This document shows, one piece after another, positions 26,697-36,122 of a stretch of 64,000 nt of DNA (position 1 is the first letter of the stretch; each line of letters starts with the position of its first letter). The DNA is taken from the NCBI GenBank assembly GCA_040905685.1, contig JBBDRB010000101.1, forward strand, positions 12,569 through 76,568. Direction: 5' to 3'. The notes under the pieces are model-generated. The model saw nothing but the letters and a program-made list of their open reading frames with translations, had not been told where the DNA came from and made no database searches. A program made the translations under genes and the position numbers. The DNA comes from JBBDMU01 sp040905685. Lineage in GTDB: Bacteria; Bacteroidota; Rhodothermia; Balneolales; Natronogracilivirgulaceae.

Positions 26697-28016
26697 TTAG
26701 TTAGACCGTGCCTTTGTTTCTTCATCAACCCAGGCATAACAGCTTTTCAATGATCCGTCAACCTGTATTTCATCACCGGCATCCCAGCCCTGATAAAACA
26801 TGTCTTCCCGGTCGGGTGTAACAGCCTGATAACTGGAATACATCCTGCTCACAGTACGGGAGGTGGATTGGTCAACCTCCCGTGCCCTGTCAAGATAATC
26901 CAGAACCAGCCAATATACAACTTTATCTTGGCGGGACATATCACTGCCTGCGCAATTGCTCACGGCCTGTCCATAGATTTCGGCTAATTTAAGATAGGGT
27001 TGCCCCCAGCTTGAATCATACTCCAAGGCCTGCCGAGCATAATTCCGGGCTTGTTCCAACTCTTTGAGATTAAGGTAATTATCGGAAATTTGCAGGGCGG
27101 CCGCTCGTTGCTCCCGTGCATCATCGGTCTTTTCTATAGACTCTTTGAGATATTCGATTGCCGTACGGTACTCCGCATTTGAAAGGGCATAATCGGCAAG
27201 ACGCATGATATTATCGTAGGTGGGGTTTTTCTCATACAGCATAACGGCATAGTTTTCCGCTTCCCCGTTATTGTTGGTGCGCGTATGCAGATCCATCAGT
27301 TCTTCCATGATGGAAAAATCATCGGGATTTTCCTGAAGCTGTTCTTCAAGCCAGACGATGCGTTCACCGGGATCGCTGTACAAGGCATCGCGGGTTTCAT
27401 CAAAGAAGCTTAGCAATTGCTGATTTGCATGGGGTTCGGCCTTTTCGATCATTTCGAGTGCCTTTTCCTGTTCCCCGCTTCGTTCGAGATCGGTTAGGGT
27501 TATCTGTACATAGTATCCGTTGGCAGCTTCTGTAGCCCTTTTCGGGTTCAGCTGGAACATGGTGTAATAATCCCCATAGGCTTTGGCATATCCATCATCT
27601 ATATATGAGGCATTCTCCTGGAAGAACCGGCCTCGACGCTGATGCCAAACATAATAATCTATTTCATCGTCATTAAAATGTTCGAAAACGTTGCTATACA
27701 TGATCTGGACCGAATCCAGATAGGCCGAGCGTACTGACGGGTCATTGGCTTCCCCGGCTTTGTGGGAGTAGATATCGATCATTTTCTGAAAATTACGATA
27801 GCCCCTGTAATTGCCCGGATAGGATTCCATTTCTTTTGGATGCGCTTCGATAAGATATCTGCCCCATCTTACCGCGCTATCATAATCTTTATTCCGGTGA
27901 TCTTCGGTAAACAACGACTGGATCATTTGGGGCTCATACCCGAAAGGTGGATCCTGGGCCTCGAGGGTATTTGCGCTCCAGACAAGCGTTATGATGAAAA
28001 TAGTTGTTTTAAGCAT
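26697..28016 (-). CDS. Periplasmic TPR-repeat protein
   Basis: The 439-residue protein has a signal peptide (about 1-20, cleaved after LEA before QDPPFGYEPQ). The rest is helical with tetratricopeptide-like units, clearest at AVMLYEKNPTYDNIMRLADY, EYRTAIEYLKESIEKT and ELEQARNYARQALEYDSSW. The C-terminus is aromatic (YQGWDAGDEIQ, YAWVDEE). It begins 15 bases after the outer-membrane barrel gene and is probably in the same transcript. It may scaffold an envelope complex with the neighbouring barrel and lipoprotein, which is inference from gene order only. Confidence 0.85.
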   Translation of the reverse strand: MLKTTIFIITLVWSANTLEAQDPPFGYEPQMIQSLFTEDHRNKDYDSAVRWGRYLIEAHPKEMESYPGNYRGYRNFQKMIDIYSHKAGEANDPSVRSAYLDSVQIMYSNVFEHFNDDEIDYYVWHQRRGRFFQENASYIDDGYAKAYGDYYTMFQLNPKRATEAANGYYVQITLTDLERSGEQEKALEMIEKAEPHANQQLLSFFDETRDALYSDPGERIVWLEEQLQENPDDFSIMEELMDLHTRTNNNGEAENYAVMLYEKNPTYDNIMRLADYALSNAEYRTAIEYLKESIEKTDDAREQRAAALQISDNYLNLKELEQARNYARQALEYDSSWGQPYLKLAEIYGQAVSNCAGSDMSRQDKVVYWLVLDYLDRAREVDQSTSRTVSRMYSSYQAVTPDREDMFYQGWDAGDEIQVDGSLKSCYAWVDEETKARSN

Positions 28017-28031
28017 ATTTTTATTATTTGT

Positions 28032-29318
28032 TTAATCAATTCGCCTTTGAAGAAACATAAGCTCAGATAAATTAAACGACAATCTGATACCATATATTTT
28101 CTCAGCTATTAAATCACTCGCTTCTGTTCCCCTAAATCCAAAGTCAAAATTGATATCAATTGAAGAGCCGGTGCCCCGTGAAGGGATTCCGATCCCGGCA
28201 GTTAACATGTATGTTTGTATTTCTGTTTCGTCTATTTCAAGGCTGCCTGTATCAAACGAGGCTCCTGCCCGGTAATTGAACCTGCTGAAAAAACCACCCG
28301 GCGAAGACCGTCTGGCGGCAGCATACTGCGTGCCGAAGCCAACCTTGAACCGGTCTGTGAACATTTCCTCATTCCGGCCCTGGTATTCAGACCAGTTTTG
28401 ATACAACACATCCGACGATACGAGCCATTGCTGGTTGAAGTGATAACCAAACCCTAATGCAGCCTCCATCGGCATTTTCACATCCTGATCACCAAATTCA
28501 CCGGCCGTGATGAGGTCAATGTTCGCCGACCCTATATCTGATTCCACTTTACTTTCAGAATCCAGGTTTACGGGAAGATTGAACGTAGCCCCAAAAGCCA
28601 GCTGGTCATTTTCACCAAACAGACTGTACCTGTTGAAATATAATCCAAAACGATTACCAAATCCATAATTTGAATTTATTTTAGTAAAATTAATATTGCT
28701 GAAATTCTGATCTTCAAAATTATAAGTGGTGGTATTTTCCAGCACGCCAAAAATAAAAGAGGGGGCATATCCGAACGTTAATCCCCTGGCAATACGAATG
28801 CCGACGCCAAGTTCCAAACGATTCAAGCCTCCGGTACCACTGGTGTTTACCCTATACTCAAGGGGACTGCCCGAGTTGTTCTGGTCTGCAGGAATCACTA
28901 CATCCTGAGCAGTCTGGAAACGGGATTCAGTGATCGGGGCCAGCGACAGTGATACACCGATTCGCTCTCGTTTGACAGGAAGCACCAATTGGAACTGGGA
29001 GACCTGAAGCAGGGAATTCCTGCGGGAACCCAGATTATCGGTCGCATCGAAGGCCCTTAAGGAGAAACCCCCGTTTACATTGGTATAGATGCCTTGTGAC
29101 CATAAGGCGGGGTTGGAGAGATTGTTCAGCCTGTAATCCTGCAGGGCAACGCCCTGCAGGCCCATGGAACCGGCCAGAGACGAGGCATAGTCGACCGGTA
29201 ACCCCAGGCCCAGATAGGAATAGACGGAACCTGTGTTTAACTGGCTTTCAGAATCCTGCGCCTGCAGGCTGGTGGATAATGAAAAACAGGTTAATGCAAT
29301 AAAGAGAGCTTTTTTCAT
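28032..29318 (-). CDS. Outer-membrane beta-barrel protein (FadL/OmpP1-like)
   Basis: The 428-residue protein has a signal peptide (MKKALFIALTCFSLSTSLQA, then QDSESQ). It has a long series of amphipathic strands rich in aromatic, glycine and serine residues, with the N-terminal SYLGLGLP...GSMGLQGVALQ and NNLSNPALWSQ pattern found in FadL/OmpP1-type transporters of Bacteroidota. The ATG overlaps the stop of the DUF4270 lipoprotein gene by four bases (ATGA), so they are coupled. It probably sits in the outer membrane; its cargo is unknown. Confidence 0.8.
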   Translation of the reverse strand: MKKALFIALTCFSLSTSLQAQDSESQLNTGSVYSYLGLGLPVDYASSLAGSMGLQGVALQDYRLNNLSNPALWSQGIYTNVNGGFSLRAFDATDNLGSRRNSLLQVSQFQLVLPVKRERIGVSLSLAPITESRFQTAQDVVIPADQNNSGSPLEYRVNTSGTGGLNRLELGVGIRIARGLTFGYAPSFIFGVLENTTTYNFEDQNFSNINFTKINSNYGFGNRFGLYFNRYSLFGENDQLAFGATFNLPVNLDSESKVESDIGSANIDLITAGEFGDQDVKMPMEAALGFGYHFNQQWLVSSDVLYQNWSEYQGRNEEMFTDRFKVGFGTQYAAARRSSPGGFFSRFNYRAGASFDTGSLEIDETEIQTYMLTAGIGIPSRGTGSSIDINFDFGFRGTEASDLIAEKIYGIRLSFNLSELMFLQRRID

Positions 29319-30541
29319 TCTATTTCCGGTTTTGCGCTGGTAATTAAAATTTTGGGTCTGCGGGTATTGGAATGCTCATCGTGGATGAGCGTAGGGATAA
29401 TGCGTCCGTTATCATCGCGTACAATGAGGTAGAAATCCCGCACATCCATTGTGCCGGTTAGATTTGAATTAATATAAGAGGTCAGGTTCACCCGGAAGGA
29501 ATGGTCACTTTCATTCCGGAGCAATTCAATTTCAGGATCTTTGATAATGGCCCGTTCCGTTTCCTCTTCGGTAAGCAGATAAACATATAAAGCATTGGCC
29601 TGGGGCCGCCGGTGAGATGACGGAAGATCCTGCTGCATAGAAAGCGTGTCCTCGTACAAGACCAGTTCGGCCCGTGAGATGTTATTCGTGCCTATAAAGT
29701 CATCATCGACATCAAATCGCAGCCTCAGGGTATTGCTGAAGTTATTAGTAATTATTTTACTACCCGCGGGAGCCGCTGCCGATCCCTGTTCAATACTATT
29801 GGCCGTGGCCCGCATGATCTGCCTGAATACACCCTGGTCTTCGTCGTCGCCATTTTGCTCATCATCGGAATGATCAATGATAAGTTCGGTTCTGGCGGCT
29901 TCAAAACTGAGTATCTTGGCATCATTGCGTGGCACAATGGCCATCCCAAACATGCTTTGCCGGTAGACAGAGTCTCTTTGCGCAGATGCGTTTTTGTTAA
30001 AATGGCCGGCATAGCGCTGCAGCCATTCATCGTCGAGGGGAATGCGCAGGGAATCTTCATTGTCGACTTCAAAACTGCCGATAATCTTATTACTGCTCAG
30101 GTCGGGAAGGGAGTCAGGCCGCCATGCGGAAGCCCTCCAGCGGCGTTCGATTTCCACTATGTCGAATGCGCCAGTGGAGGCCCGGTCACCGTAGACCTGA
30201 TCAATATGCAGTTTAAGGTAGCCTTTGGCGGACTGGCCGACAGAATCAATGCCTGAGGTCTGCAGGGAAGGCGATATCATGCCGATTATCTGCTGGTCTC
30301 CAAATACGGCATCGTTGTACCGCCCGGCTGTAAAATAATCCTGATTCCCACTGAAGGAGGTAATCGTAAAGGATTCCGTGCCCGGAAGGTAAACCGTATC
30401 GGATTGGACAAGAGGCGGATCGTCGGTAATGTTTGAACCCACAATACCATTATCATCGCAGGATGATAATGCAAATAGCAGGGAAAACAGGGTGAGGGGG
30501 AAAAGTAGAGGTTGAACTTTTCGCAAAAGAAAGGTATTCAA
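29315..30541 (-). CDS. DUF4270-family lipoprotein
   Basis: The better start is the TTG at 30541, preceded by GGAAG. It gives a lipoprotein signal (NTFLLRKVQPLLFPLTLF, then lipobox ALSSC) and avoids overlap with the GT5 gene; the open frame extends upstream to 30640 but crosses that gene. The roughly 408-residue mature chain opens DDNGIVGSNI and contains the GRYNDAVFGDQ element typical of DUF4270, followed by beta-rich sequence. In Bacteroidota, DUF4270 genes often sit beside a small glycogen/starch synthase-like gene, as here. The function is unknown; it is probably on the outer membrane. Confidence 0.78.
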   Translation of the reverse strand: MNTFLLRKVQPLLFPLTLFSLLFALSSCDDNGIVGSNITDDPPLVQSDTVYLPGTESFTITSFSGNQDYFTAGRYNDAVFGDQQIIGMISPSLQTSGIDSVGQSAKGYLKLHIDQVYGDRASTGAFDIVEIERRWRASAWRPDSLPDLSSNKIIGSFEVDNEDSLRIPLDDEWLQRYAGHFNKNASAQRDSVYRQSMFGMAIVPRNDAKILSFEAARTELIIDHSDDEQNGDDEDQGVFRQIMRATANSIEQGSAAAPAGSKIITNNFSNTLRLRFDVDDDFIGTNNISRAELVLYEDTLSMQQDLPSSHRRPQANALYVYLLTEEETERAIIKDPEIELLRNESDHSFRVNLTSYINSNLTGTMDVRDFYLIVRDDNGRIIPTLIHDEHSNTRRPKILITSAKPEIE

Positions 30542-30563
30542 AGAAGCTTCCGGTCTAAAATTT

Positions 30564-31361
30564 TTATTTATCTGTGATTTTATGATAATATTCAGCGAAC
30601 AGCCTGGAAATATCCTGAGGGGAGCCTTGTATTTTGTCACGCTTGATATTCAACTCATCAAACAGGCCGTCCAGCTCGTTATCCAAATGGTTGCCGGTTA
30701 CTACATAATCCGAATAGGCCAAACCGGCCCGTAAAAAATCAACTTTGTCGCCGGTTTTTACCGTAGAGCGGTCAAAATCTCCAGGCAGCTTCATGATGTC
30801 GAGTATGTTCTCATCAAAAAGGCCTTCATTGCTAGGATTATGCAAGTTATAGATAACCTTGGTGTTGCTGAAATTATTAGAATCTTTATACAGTGTTTTT
30901 AAGAAAACGGGTATGAAACCGGCAGCCCAGTCATGACAATGGATGATATCGGGCTGCCACCCGAGCCTCTTAACGGTCTCTAAAACACCCTTATTGTAAA
31001 AGATCAATCGTTCATCGTTGTCTTTATAAAACTTGCCGGTTTTCGGATCGGTGAACATCCCCTTCCTTTTAAAGAAGGTATCGTTATCCAGAAAATAGAC
31101 CTGAAGCTTGGCATTGGGTATGCTGGCCACCTTGATTTTCATGCTTTCTACTTTATCACCTACCTCAACTTCTATGCCGGCAAGCCGGATGACTTCATGC
31201 AGGCGATTCCTGCGGTCATGAATAGAACCGTACTTGGGAAGGAGGATGCGGATTTCAAATCCTTTGTCTTGCAAAGAAGCAGGCAGGTATCGCAGCAGAT
31301 CGGCAGTGTTGGACATTTTTGCAAAAGGAGAGATCTCTGCCGCGGCATAGAGTATTTTCAT
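30564..31361 (-). CDS. Stand-alone GT5 N-terminal domain (glycogen/starch synthase-like)
   Basis: The 265-residue protein matches only the N-terminal Rossmann half of glycogen synthase. MKILYAAAEISPFAKM is followed by DLLRYLPASLQDKGFEIRIL, DIIHCHDWAAGFIPVFLKT and VIYNLHNP. It lacks the K-x-GGL catalytic loop at the start (it reads KMSNTAD), and the C-terminal GT-B domain that holds the nucleotide sugar is entirely absent. The ORF ends cleanly, with no continuation downstream. Such half-size proteins beside DUF4270 genes are known in Bacteroidota. It probably does not synthesise glycogen alone; a binding or regulatory role is possible. Confidence 0.8.
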   Translation of the reverse strand: MKILYAAAEISPFAKMSNTADLLRYLPASLQDKGFEIRILLPKYGSIHDRRNRLHEVIRLAGIEVEVGDKVESMKIKVASIPNAKLQVYFLDNDTFFKRKGMFTDPKTGKFYKDNDERLIFYNKGVLETVKRLGWQPDIIHCHDWAAGFIPVFLKTLYKDSNNFSNTKVIYNLHNPSNEGLFDENILDIMKLPGDFDRSTVKTGDKVDFLRAGLAYSDYVVTGNHLDNELDGLFDELNIKRDKIQGSPQDISRLFAEYYHKITDK

Positions 31362-31390
31362 GAAAATAAGATTTTCTTATATGTAAACTA

Positions 31391-32203
31391 TCAGTCTTTG
31401 GGACGCTTTATATTATCCGGGGTCATGTCTAATGATTCGCCGTCGGATACATAAAAGTCAAAAAGCGTATCACCACGCAAGCCCAGCCTCAGCGTTTCCA
31501 GTGTAATTACATCCTGGGGCGTTATGTTGCCCAGATTTACATTGGTTCCAAACTTTTTGAGAAACCATACTTGCTGTTCCTTATTAGGGGCTTCGAACAG
31601 CAGTTTATCGGTTGGTATATGATGAGTAATTTCATCGATTAGCCCCGAACGGATCTCCCCATTGGGCCTGAACATACCTACTGTACCGCTTTCCCGGGCT
31701 TCACAGATGACTTTCCATGCTCCGGCTTCCAGTTCCGAGCTGATCATTTCGACCCACTGGTACGGAGCCATAATATCTGTGGGATCTTTACTGCCGACTT
31801 CGCTCAGCACGGTGAAATTCTTTTGCAGTTCGGTAATTATATCCAGTTTCTTTTTCTGGGAAAGCCGGATGGTGCCGTTTGAAACCTCGACGTATCCGAT
31901 TTTGTAATGATCCATGTAACGCAGATAGTCGTCGAGCTGATCTCTGAGCAGGTACGCTTCGAATAAGGTACCGCCAAAGTAGACCGGTATATTCGCGTTA
32001 CGGTAGATGTCCAGTTTCTCAGGCAGGTTCGGACATACATAACTGGTTCCCCAGCCCAACTTTATAATATCTGTATAGGCCTCACTGCTCTCTAAAAAAT
32101 CTTCGCATTGCCTGAGGCTGTAGCCTTTGTCCAGAACCAGAGTAATGCCATTTTCGCGCTTTTTTTGGGTACGCCCGGGGAGGCCGTTCAATTCAAATAT
32201 CAT
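31391..32203 (-). CDS. comA: Phosphosulfolactate synthase (ComA family)
   Basis: The 270-residue TIM-barrel protein matches (2R)-phospho-3-sulfolactate synthase, which adds sulfite to phosphoenolpyruvate. Seen motifs are DIIKLGWGTSYVCP, VYFGGTLFEAYLL, YIGYVEVSNG-like KIGYVEVSNGTIRL, FTVLSEVGSKDP, VICEARESGTVG, LLFEAPNKEQQVWF and NVNLGNI. In methanogens this starts coenzyme M synthesis; in some bacteria it leads to sulfolactate or cysteate. Other pathway genes (ComB, ComC, ComDE) are not in the window. It lies between malQ and the GT5 gene on the same strand. The symbol is the family name, not the unrelated competence gene. Confidence 0.88.
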   Translation of the reverse strand: MIFELNGLPGRTQKKRENGITLVLDKGYSLRQCEDFLESSEAYTDIIKLGWGTSYVCPNLPEKLDIYRNANIPVYFGGTLFEAYLLRDQLDDYLRYMDHYKIGYVEVSNGTIRLSQKKKLDIITELQKNFTVLSEVGSKDPTDIMAPYQWVEMISSELEAGAWKVICEARESGTVGMFRPNGEIRSGLIDEITHHIPTDKLLFEAPNKEQQVWFLKKFGTNVNLGNITPQDVITLETLRLGLRGDTLFDFYVSDGESLDMTPDNIKRPKD

Positions 32204-32357
32204 ATAACTTTTTTTAGGGTATAATCCGTCATTATACGGATTTATAAAGATTTATTAAAGTGTCATCCGTTTTATAGAAATATGAACAGGGTACTGGTCC
32301 GGATAAAGTACGTGTATCTGACGTCCGAAACTCAGGAATTTGCATCGCCTGGCTTAC

Positions 32358-33866
32358 CTATCCGCTTTTGCTTAGGAGGCGGTTAGCCATTTTGGTTAAA
32401 TCAAAAAGCCTGCTTTTATCTACATTTTGAAGCATTTCCGGGGTATATCTCCACAACCAGTTTCCTTCGACCGTCCCGGGAAAGTTCATCCGGTGCTCCG
32501 AAGAAAGACCCATCAGATCCTGCATCGTGAAAATAGCCTGATCACACACAGAAAGCATGGCCAGCCGGATCAAAGCCCAGTTTATATCACTTCCGTCGGT
32601 CTGCAGGTATTGGCGGGCATGGTGTTTTTCTACCCCGCCTGCCTGATGATACCAACCGATGGTTGTATCATTGTCATGGGTGCCCGTATAGACCACAAAA
32701 TTGTCGGATTTATAATTATGCGGAAGAAAATTATTAGAGGCATCGCCGGAGAAAGCAAACTGAAGGACTTTCATCCCGGGAAAATTAAATTGATCACGCA
32801 ACTCGTCTACGCTTTCTGTGATCACGCCCAGATCTTCGGCAATGATGGGCAGACGGCCTAGTTTGTCATGGATTACCTTGAATAGTTTCTCTCCCGGACC
32901 TTTAACCCAGCGGCCATGCTGGGCGGTTTTGGCCTCGGCTTTGACCTCCCAATGGGCAACAAATCCCCGGAAGTGGTCGACACGAATGGCATCAAAGAGG
33001 CTGAACATTTGTGAAAACCGTTCAACCCACCATGAGAAATCATCCTTCTCCATTTCCTTCCATTTATAAAGCGGATTGCCCCAGAGCTGGCCGGTATCGC
33101 TGAAATAATCCGGCGGCACGCCTGAGACGAGTACCCGGTTTCCCTTTTCGTCAACTTCAAACAGGCTGCTGGCCGACCAGACATCCGAACTGTTGTGATC
33201 GACGAAGATCGGGATGTCACCAATGACCCTGATGTTTCGTTCGTTGGCATAGGTCCGGAGCCTGAACCACTGATCAAAAAATTCATATTGCATCCAGTAA
33301 TGCAAATCAACCGACGATGAAAGCCTGCGGCGGTATATTTCCATCGTATTTTTATCGCGGCGCACCAATCCGTCTTCCCAGGTATTCCATGCCCTTTTGT
33401 CAAAATGTTCCAGGCAGGCCATAAACAGTACGTAATCATCCAGCCAGTACTTATTCCCGGCTTTAAACCGGTTGAAATCATCCAGGACAGCCGCGCCGGC
33501 ATCGGCATAAAAACGGGCGGAGGCCTGATGGAAAATGGAATCCTTGAAAGCATAAGCCTCTGTATAATTAACCTCCGTAGCAGGCTTTTTTCTGCCGGAA
33601 TCTATCTCTCCATAGGTTAACAGCCCCTTATCAGCCAGCCTATCCGGACTGATAAGATAATGGTTGCCGGCAAAAGCGGAATAGGAGGCATACGGTGATT
33701 CCCCATATCCCGTCGGACCTAAAGGCAGGACCTGCCAGACAGATTGCCCGGTTTCGGACAGGAAGTCGATAAATTCCCGGGCCTCCCGGCCCAGGTCACC
33801 GATCCCGTAGGGGGAAGGAAATGAGGTTGGATGAACCAGAATACCGCTGGATCTTTCAAATTGCAT
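32358..33866 (-). CDS. malQ: 4-alpha-glucanotransferase (amylomaltase, GH77)
   Basis: MalQ transfers alpha-1,4-glucan segments between maltodextrins in the cytoplasm. The 502-residue length is typical. The GH77 signatures are visible: RSSGILVHPTSFPSPYGIGD at the start, IRVDHFRGFVAHW with the nucleophile aspartate, PIIAEDLGVI with the acid/base glutamate, FPGMKVLQFAF and YTGTHDNDTT. It starts 48 bases downstream of glgB on the same strand, giving a glycogen-handling pair. No signal peptide is present. Confidence 0.96.
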   Translation of the reverse strand: MQFERSSGILVHPTSFPSPYGIGDLGREAREFIDFLSETGQSVWQVLPLGPTGYGESPYASYSAFAGNHYLISPDRLADKGLLTYGEIDSGRKKPATEVNYTEAYAFKDSIFHQASARFYADAGAAVLDDFNRFKAGNKYWLDDYVLFMACLEHFDKRAWNTWEDGLVRRDKNTMEIYRRRLSSSVDLHYWMQYEFFDQWFRLRTYANERNIRVIGDIPIFVDHNSSDVWSASSLFEVDEKGNRVLVSGVPPDYFSDTGQLWGNPLYKWKEMEKDDFSWWVERFSQMFSLFDAIRVDHFRGFVAHWEVKAEAKTAQHGRWVKGPGEKLFKVIHDKLGRLPIIAEDLGVITESVDELRDQFNFPGMKVLQFAFSGDASNNFLPHNYKSDNFVVYTGTHDNDTTIGWYHQAGGVEKHHARQYLQTDGSDINWALIRLAMLSVCDQAIFTMQDLMGLSSEHRMNFPGTVEGNWLWRYTPEMLQNVDKSRLFDLTKMANRLLSKSG

Positions 33867-33914
33867 GGATCTTCTCTCTTCTTGATATCCTGAATTACCC
33901 GAATGGTTTTACCC

Positions 33915-36122
33915 TTACCCGGTAACCGGTTTGATTTTTAAAAACATGCCAGACAGAGGGGGGACACTCAATGTCAAATGCGCTGGTTGATTATGCCATT
34001 TTCCCGCAACGGCCGTCAGGTTATTATTTTCGACATTACTGCCTCCGTAATAATGCGAATCGCTGTTGATCAGCAGATTGTATTTTCCTGTTTCCGGCAC
34101 GCCAAATTTATAATTATGATGAACCTGGGGAGTAAAGTTGAAAATGCAGACTACAAATTCCTTTCTTTCTTTACTGTGACGCAGAAAGGCCAGGATACTG
34201 TTGTCGACATCCGAACCATCTATCCATTCGAAACCCTGCCAGTCAAAATCTATTTCGTGGAGGGACGGATGATCCCTGTAAAAGTGGTTCAGATCCCGGA
34301 TCAGGGTTTGAATGCCTTTATGCGTATCATATTCAAGAAGATGCCAATCCAGCTGGGCGTCTTCCTTCCATTCGTCCCAGGGCGCGAATTCATTGCCCAT
34401 AAACGAAACCAATTTACCCGGATGAGCATACATATAGGTGTACAACAGTCTTAGGTTGGCAAATTTCTGCCAGGTATCTCCCGGCATTTTTGAGAGCATT
34501 GATTTTTTTCCGTGGACAACCTCATCATGGGAAAGGGGAAGGGTAAAATTTTCCGTAAAGGCATAGATCATCGAAAAAGTAAGCTGATTGTGATGATAAC
34601 GACGGAAAAGGGGGTCAACCTCAAAGTACTTAAGGGTATCGTTCATCCACCCCATATTCCATTTATAATCAAAGCCCAGCCCTCCCAGATAGGTTGGCCG
34701 GGAAACCATGGGCCAGGAAGTGGATTCCTCGGCCATGGTAATTATTCCTTCGAATTCCTGGTTGAGTATTTCGTTCATACGTTTTAAGAAAGCCACGGCT
34801 TCCAGATTCTCCCGGCCGCCATATTTATTGGGTATCCATTCCCCTTCTTCACGCGAATAATCCAGATACAGCATAGAAGCAACGGCATCGGCGCGAATGC
34901 CGTCGATGTGAAACTTGTCGCACCAGAACATGACATTGGATAACAGGAAATTGATGACCTCCGTACGCCCGAAGTTGAATATATGCGTGCCCCAGTCCTT
35001 ATGCTCGCCCTGCCGGGGATCGGCATGCTCATACATATGGGTTCCGTCAAAAAGACGGAGACCGTGATCGTCTTTGGCAAAATGTGCCGGGACCCAGTCG
35101 ATCAAAACCCCTATGTTGTTCCTGTGGCATTCATTGATAAGATACATCAGGTCCTGGGGGGAGCCGAAACGACTGGTGGCTGCATAATAACCGGTCGTTT
35201 GATAGCCCCACGACGGATCATAAGGGTGTTCGGCAATGGGCAGAAGTTCAACATGCGTATATCCAAGATAGTTAACATAGGGGATGAGCTCAGCGGCTAT
35301 TTCCCGGTAATTAAGAAATTCATTTGTCTCGGGACGGCGCTTCCAGGAACCCAGATGCAGTTCATATACCGCCATGGGCTTGTCAAAATTTTTAGAGCGG
35401 ACGGTCATCCAATCTTCATCTGACCAGGAGAATTGATCGAGGTTATTGACGACAGAGGCCGTAGCGGGCCGCTTTTCCGTATAAAAACCATAAGGGTCGG
35501 TCTTCTTTAACGGATGTTTGGCATTCGGGGACAGGATCTCATACTTGTATTTGTCACCCTCGCCTACCCCCGGCAAAAATATTTCCCAGATTCCCTGCTC
35601 ATAATGCCTGCGCATCACATGGCGCCGGCCGTCCCAGTCATTAAACGACCCGATAACACTTACCCGGAAGGCGGCCGGGGCGCAAACAACAAAATGCGTG
35701 CCCGGTACGTCATCAACTTTCTTTGGGTGGGCTCCCATCATCTGGTAAGCCCGCGTATGGTTGCCTTCTCCCCAAAGCTGAAGGTCAAAATCACTCAATA
35801 AAGAAGGGAAGGCATAGGCATCTATTTGTGTGTAGGCCTGTCCTTCATAGGGTTCAATACTGAAATAATATGTGAAAGGCTTTTTTTTGCCGGAAATAAC
35901 CGCCTCAAAAAGGCCTTTGTCAGAAAGGCGGTTCATTTCTGCGGACTTCCGGCCTTTATTATAGACCAGATTAACGCTTCTGGCATGGGGCTGAAACGTA
36001 CGTATTACATACTGTTTCTTTTTTTCTGCCGTCTCCTGATGAATACCCAGAAGATGAAAAGGGTTGTCATGGGTACCCGACCCTATGGCTTCAATGTCAT
36101 TTTCGTTTAATAATTTTTTCAC
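33915..36122 (-). CDS. glgB: 1,4-alpha-glucan branching enzyme
   Basis: GlgB makes alpha-1,6 branches in glycogen. The 735-residue protein has an N-terminal CBM48-like module (about 15-110), a second early-set domain (about 115-220, HFVVCAPAAFRVSVIGSFND), the GH13 catalytic barrel, and a C-terminal beta domain. Catalytic regions are DWVPAHF, DGIRADAVASMLY (nucleophile), MAEEST (acid/base) and LPLSHDEVVHGKKSML. The length equals the full-size bacterial enzyme. It is the first gene of the minus-strand cluster, followed by malQ. Confidence 0.97.
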   Translation of the reverse strand: MKKLLNENDIEAIGSGTHDNPFHLLGIHQETAEKKKQYVIRTFQPHARSVNLVYNKGRKSAEMNRLSDKGLFEAVISGKKKPFTYYFSIEPYEGQAYTQIDAYAFPSLLSDFDLQLWGEGNHTRAYQMMGAHPKKVDDVPGTHFVVCAPAAFRVSVIGSFNDWDGRRHVMRRHYEQGIWEIFLPGVGEGDKYKYEILSPNAKHPLKKTDPYGFYTEKRPATASVVNNLDQFSWSDEDWMTVRSKNFDKPMAVYELHLGSWKRRPETNEFLNYREIAAELIPYVNYLGYTHVELLPIAEHPYDPSWGYQTTGYYAATSRFGSPQDLMYLINECHRNNIGVLIDWVPAHFAKDDHGLRLFDGTHMYEHADPRQGEHKDWGTHIFNFGRTEVINFLLSNVMFWCDKFHIDGIRADAVASMLYLDYSREEGEWIPNKYGGRENLEAVAFLKRMNEILNQEFEGIITMAEESTSWPMVSRPTYLGGLGFDYKWNMGWMNDTLKYFEVDPLFRRYHHNQLTFSMIYAFTENFTLPLSHDEVVHGKKSMLSKMPGDTWQKFANLRLLYTYMYAHPGKLVSFMGNEFAPWDEWKEDAQLDWHLLEYDTHKGIQTLIRDLNHFYRDHPSLHEIDFDWQGFEWIDGSDVDNSILAFLRHSKERKEFVVCIFNFTPQVHHNYKFGVPETGKYNLLINSDSHYYGGSNVENNNLTAVAGKWHNQPAHLTLSVPPLSGMFLKIKPVTG

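Noticed and set aside
32223..32242. 7-bp hairpin between malQ and the phosphosulfolactate synthase gene
   Set aside because: Short, AT-rich and without a T-run on the transcribed strand; chance is likely.
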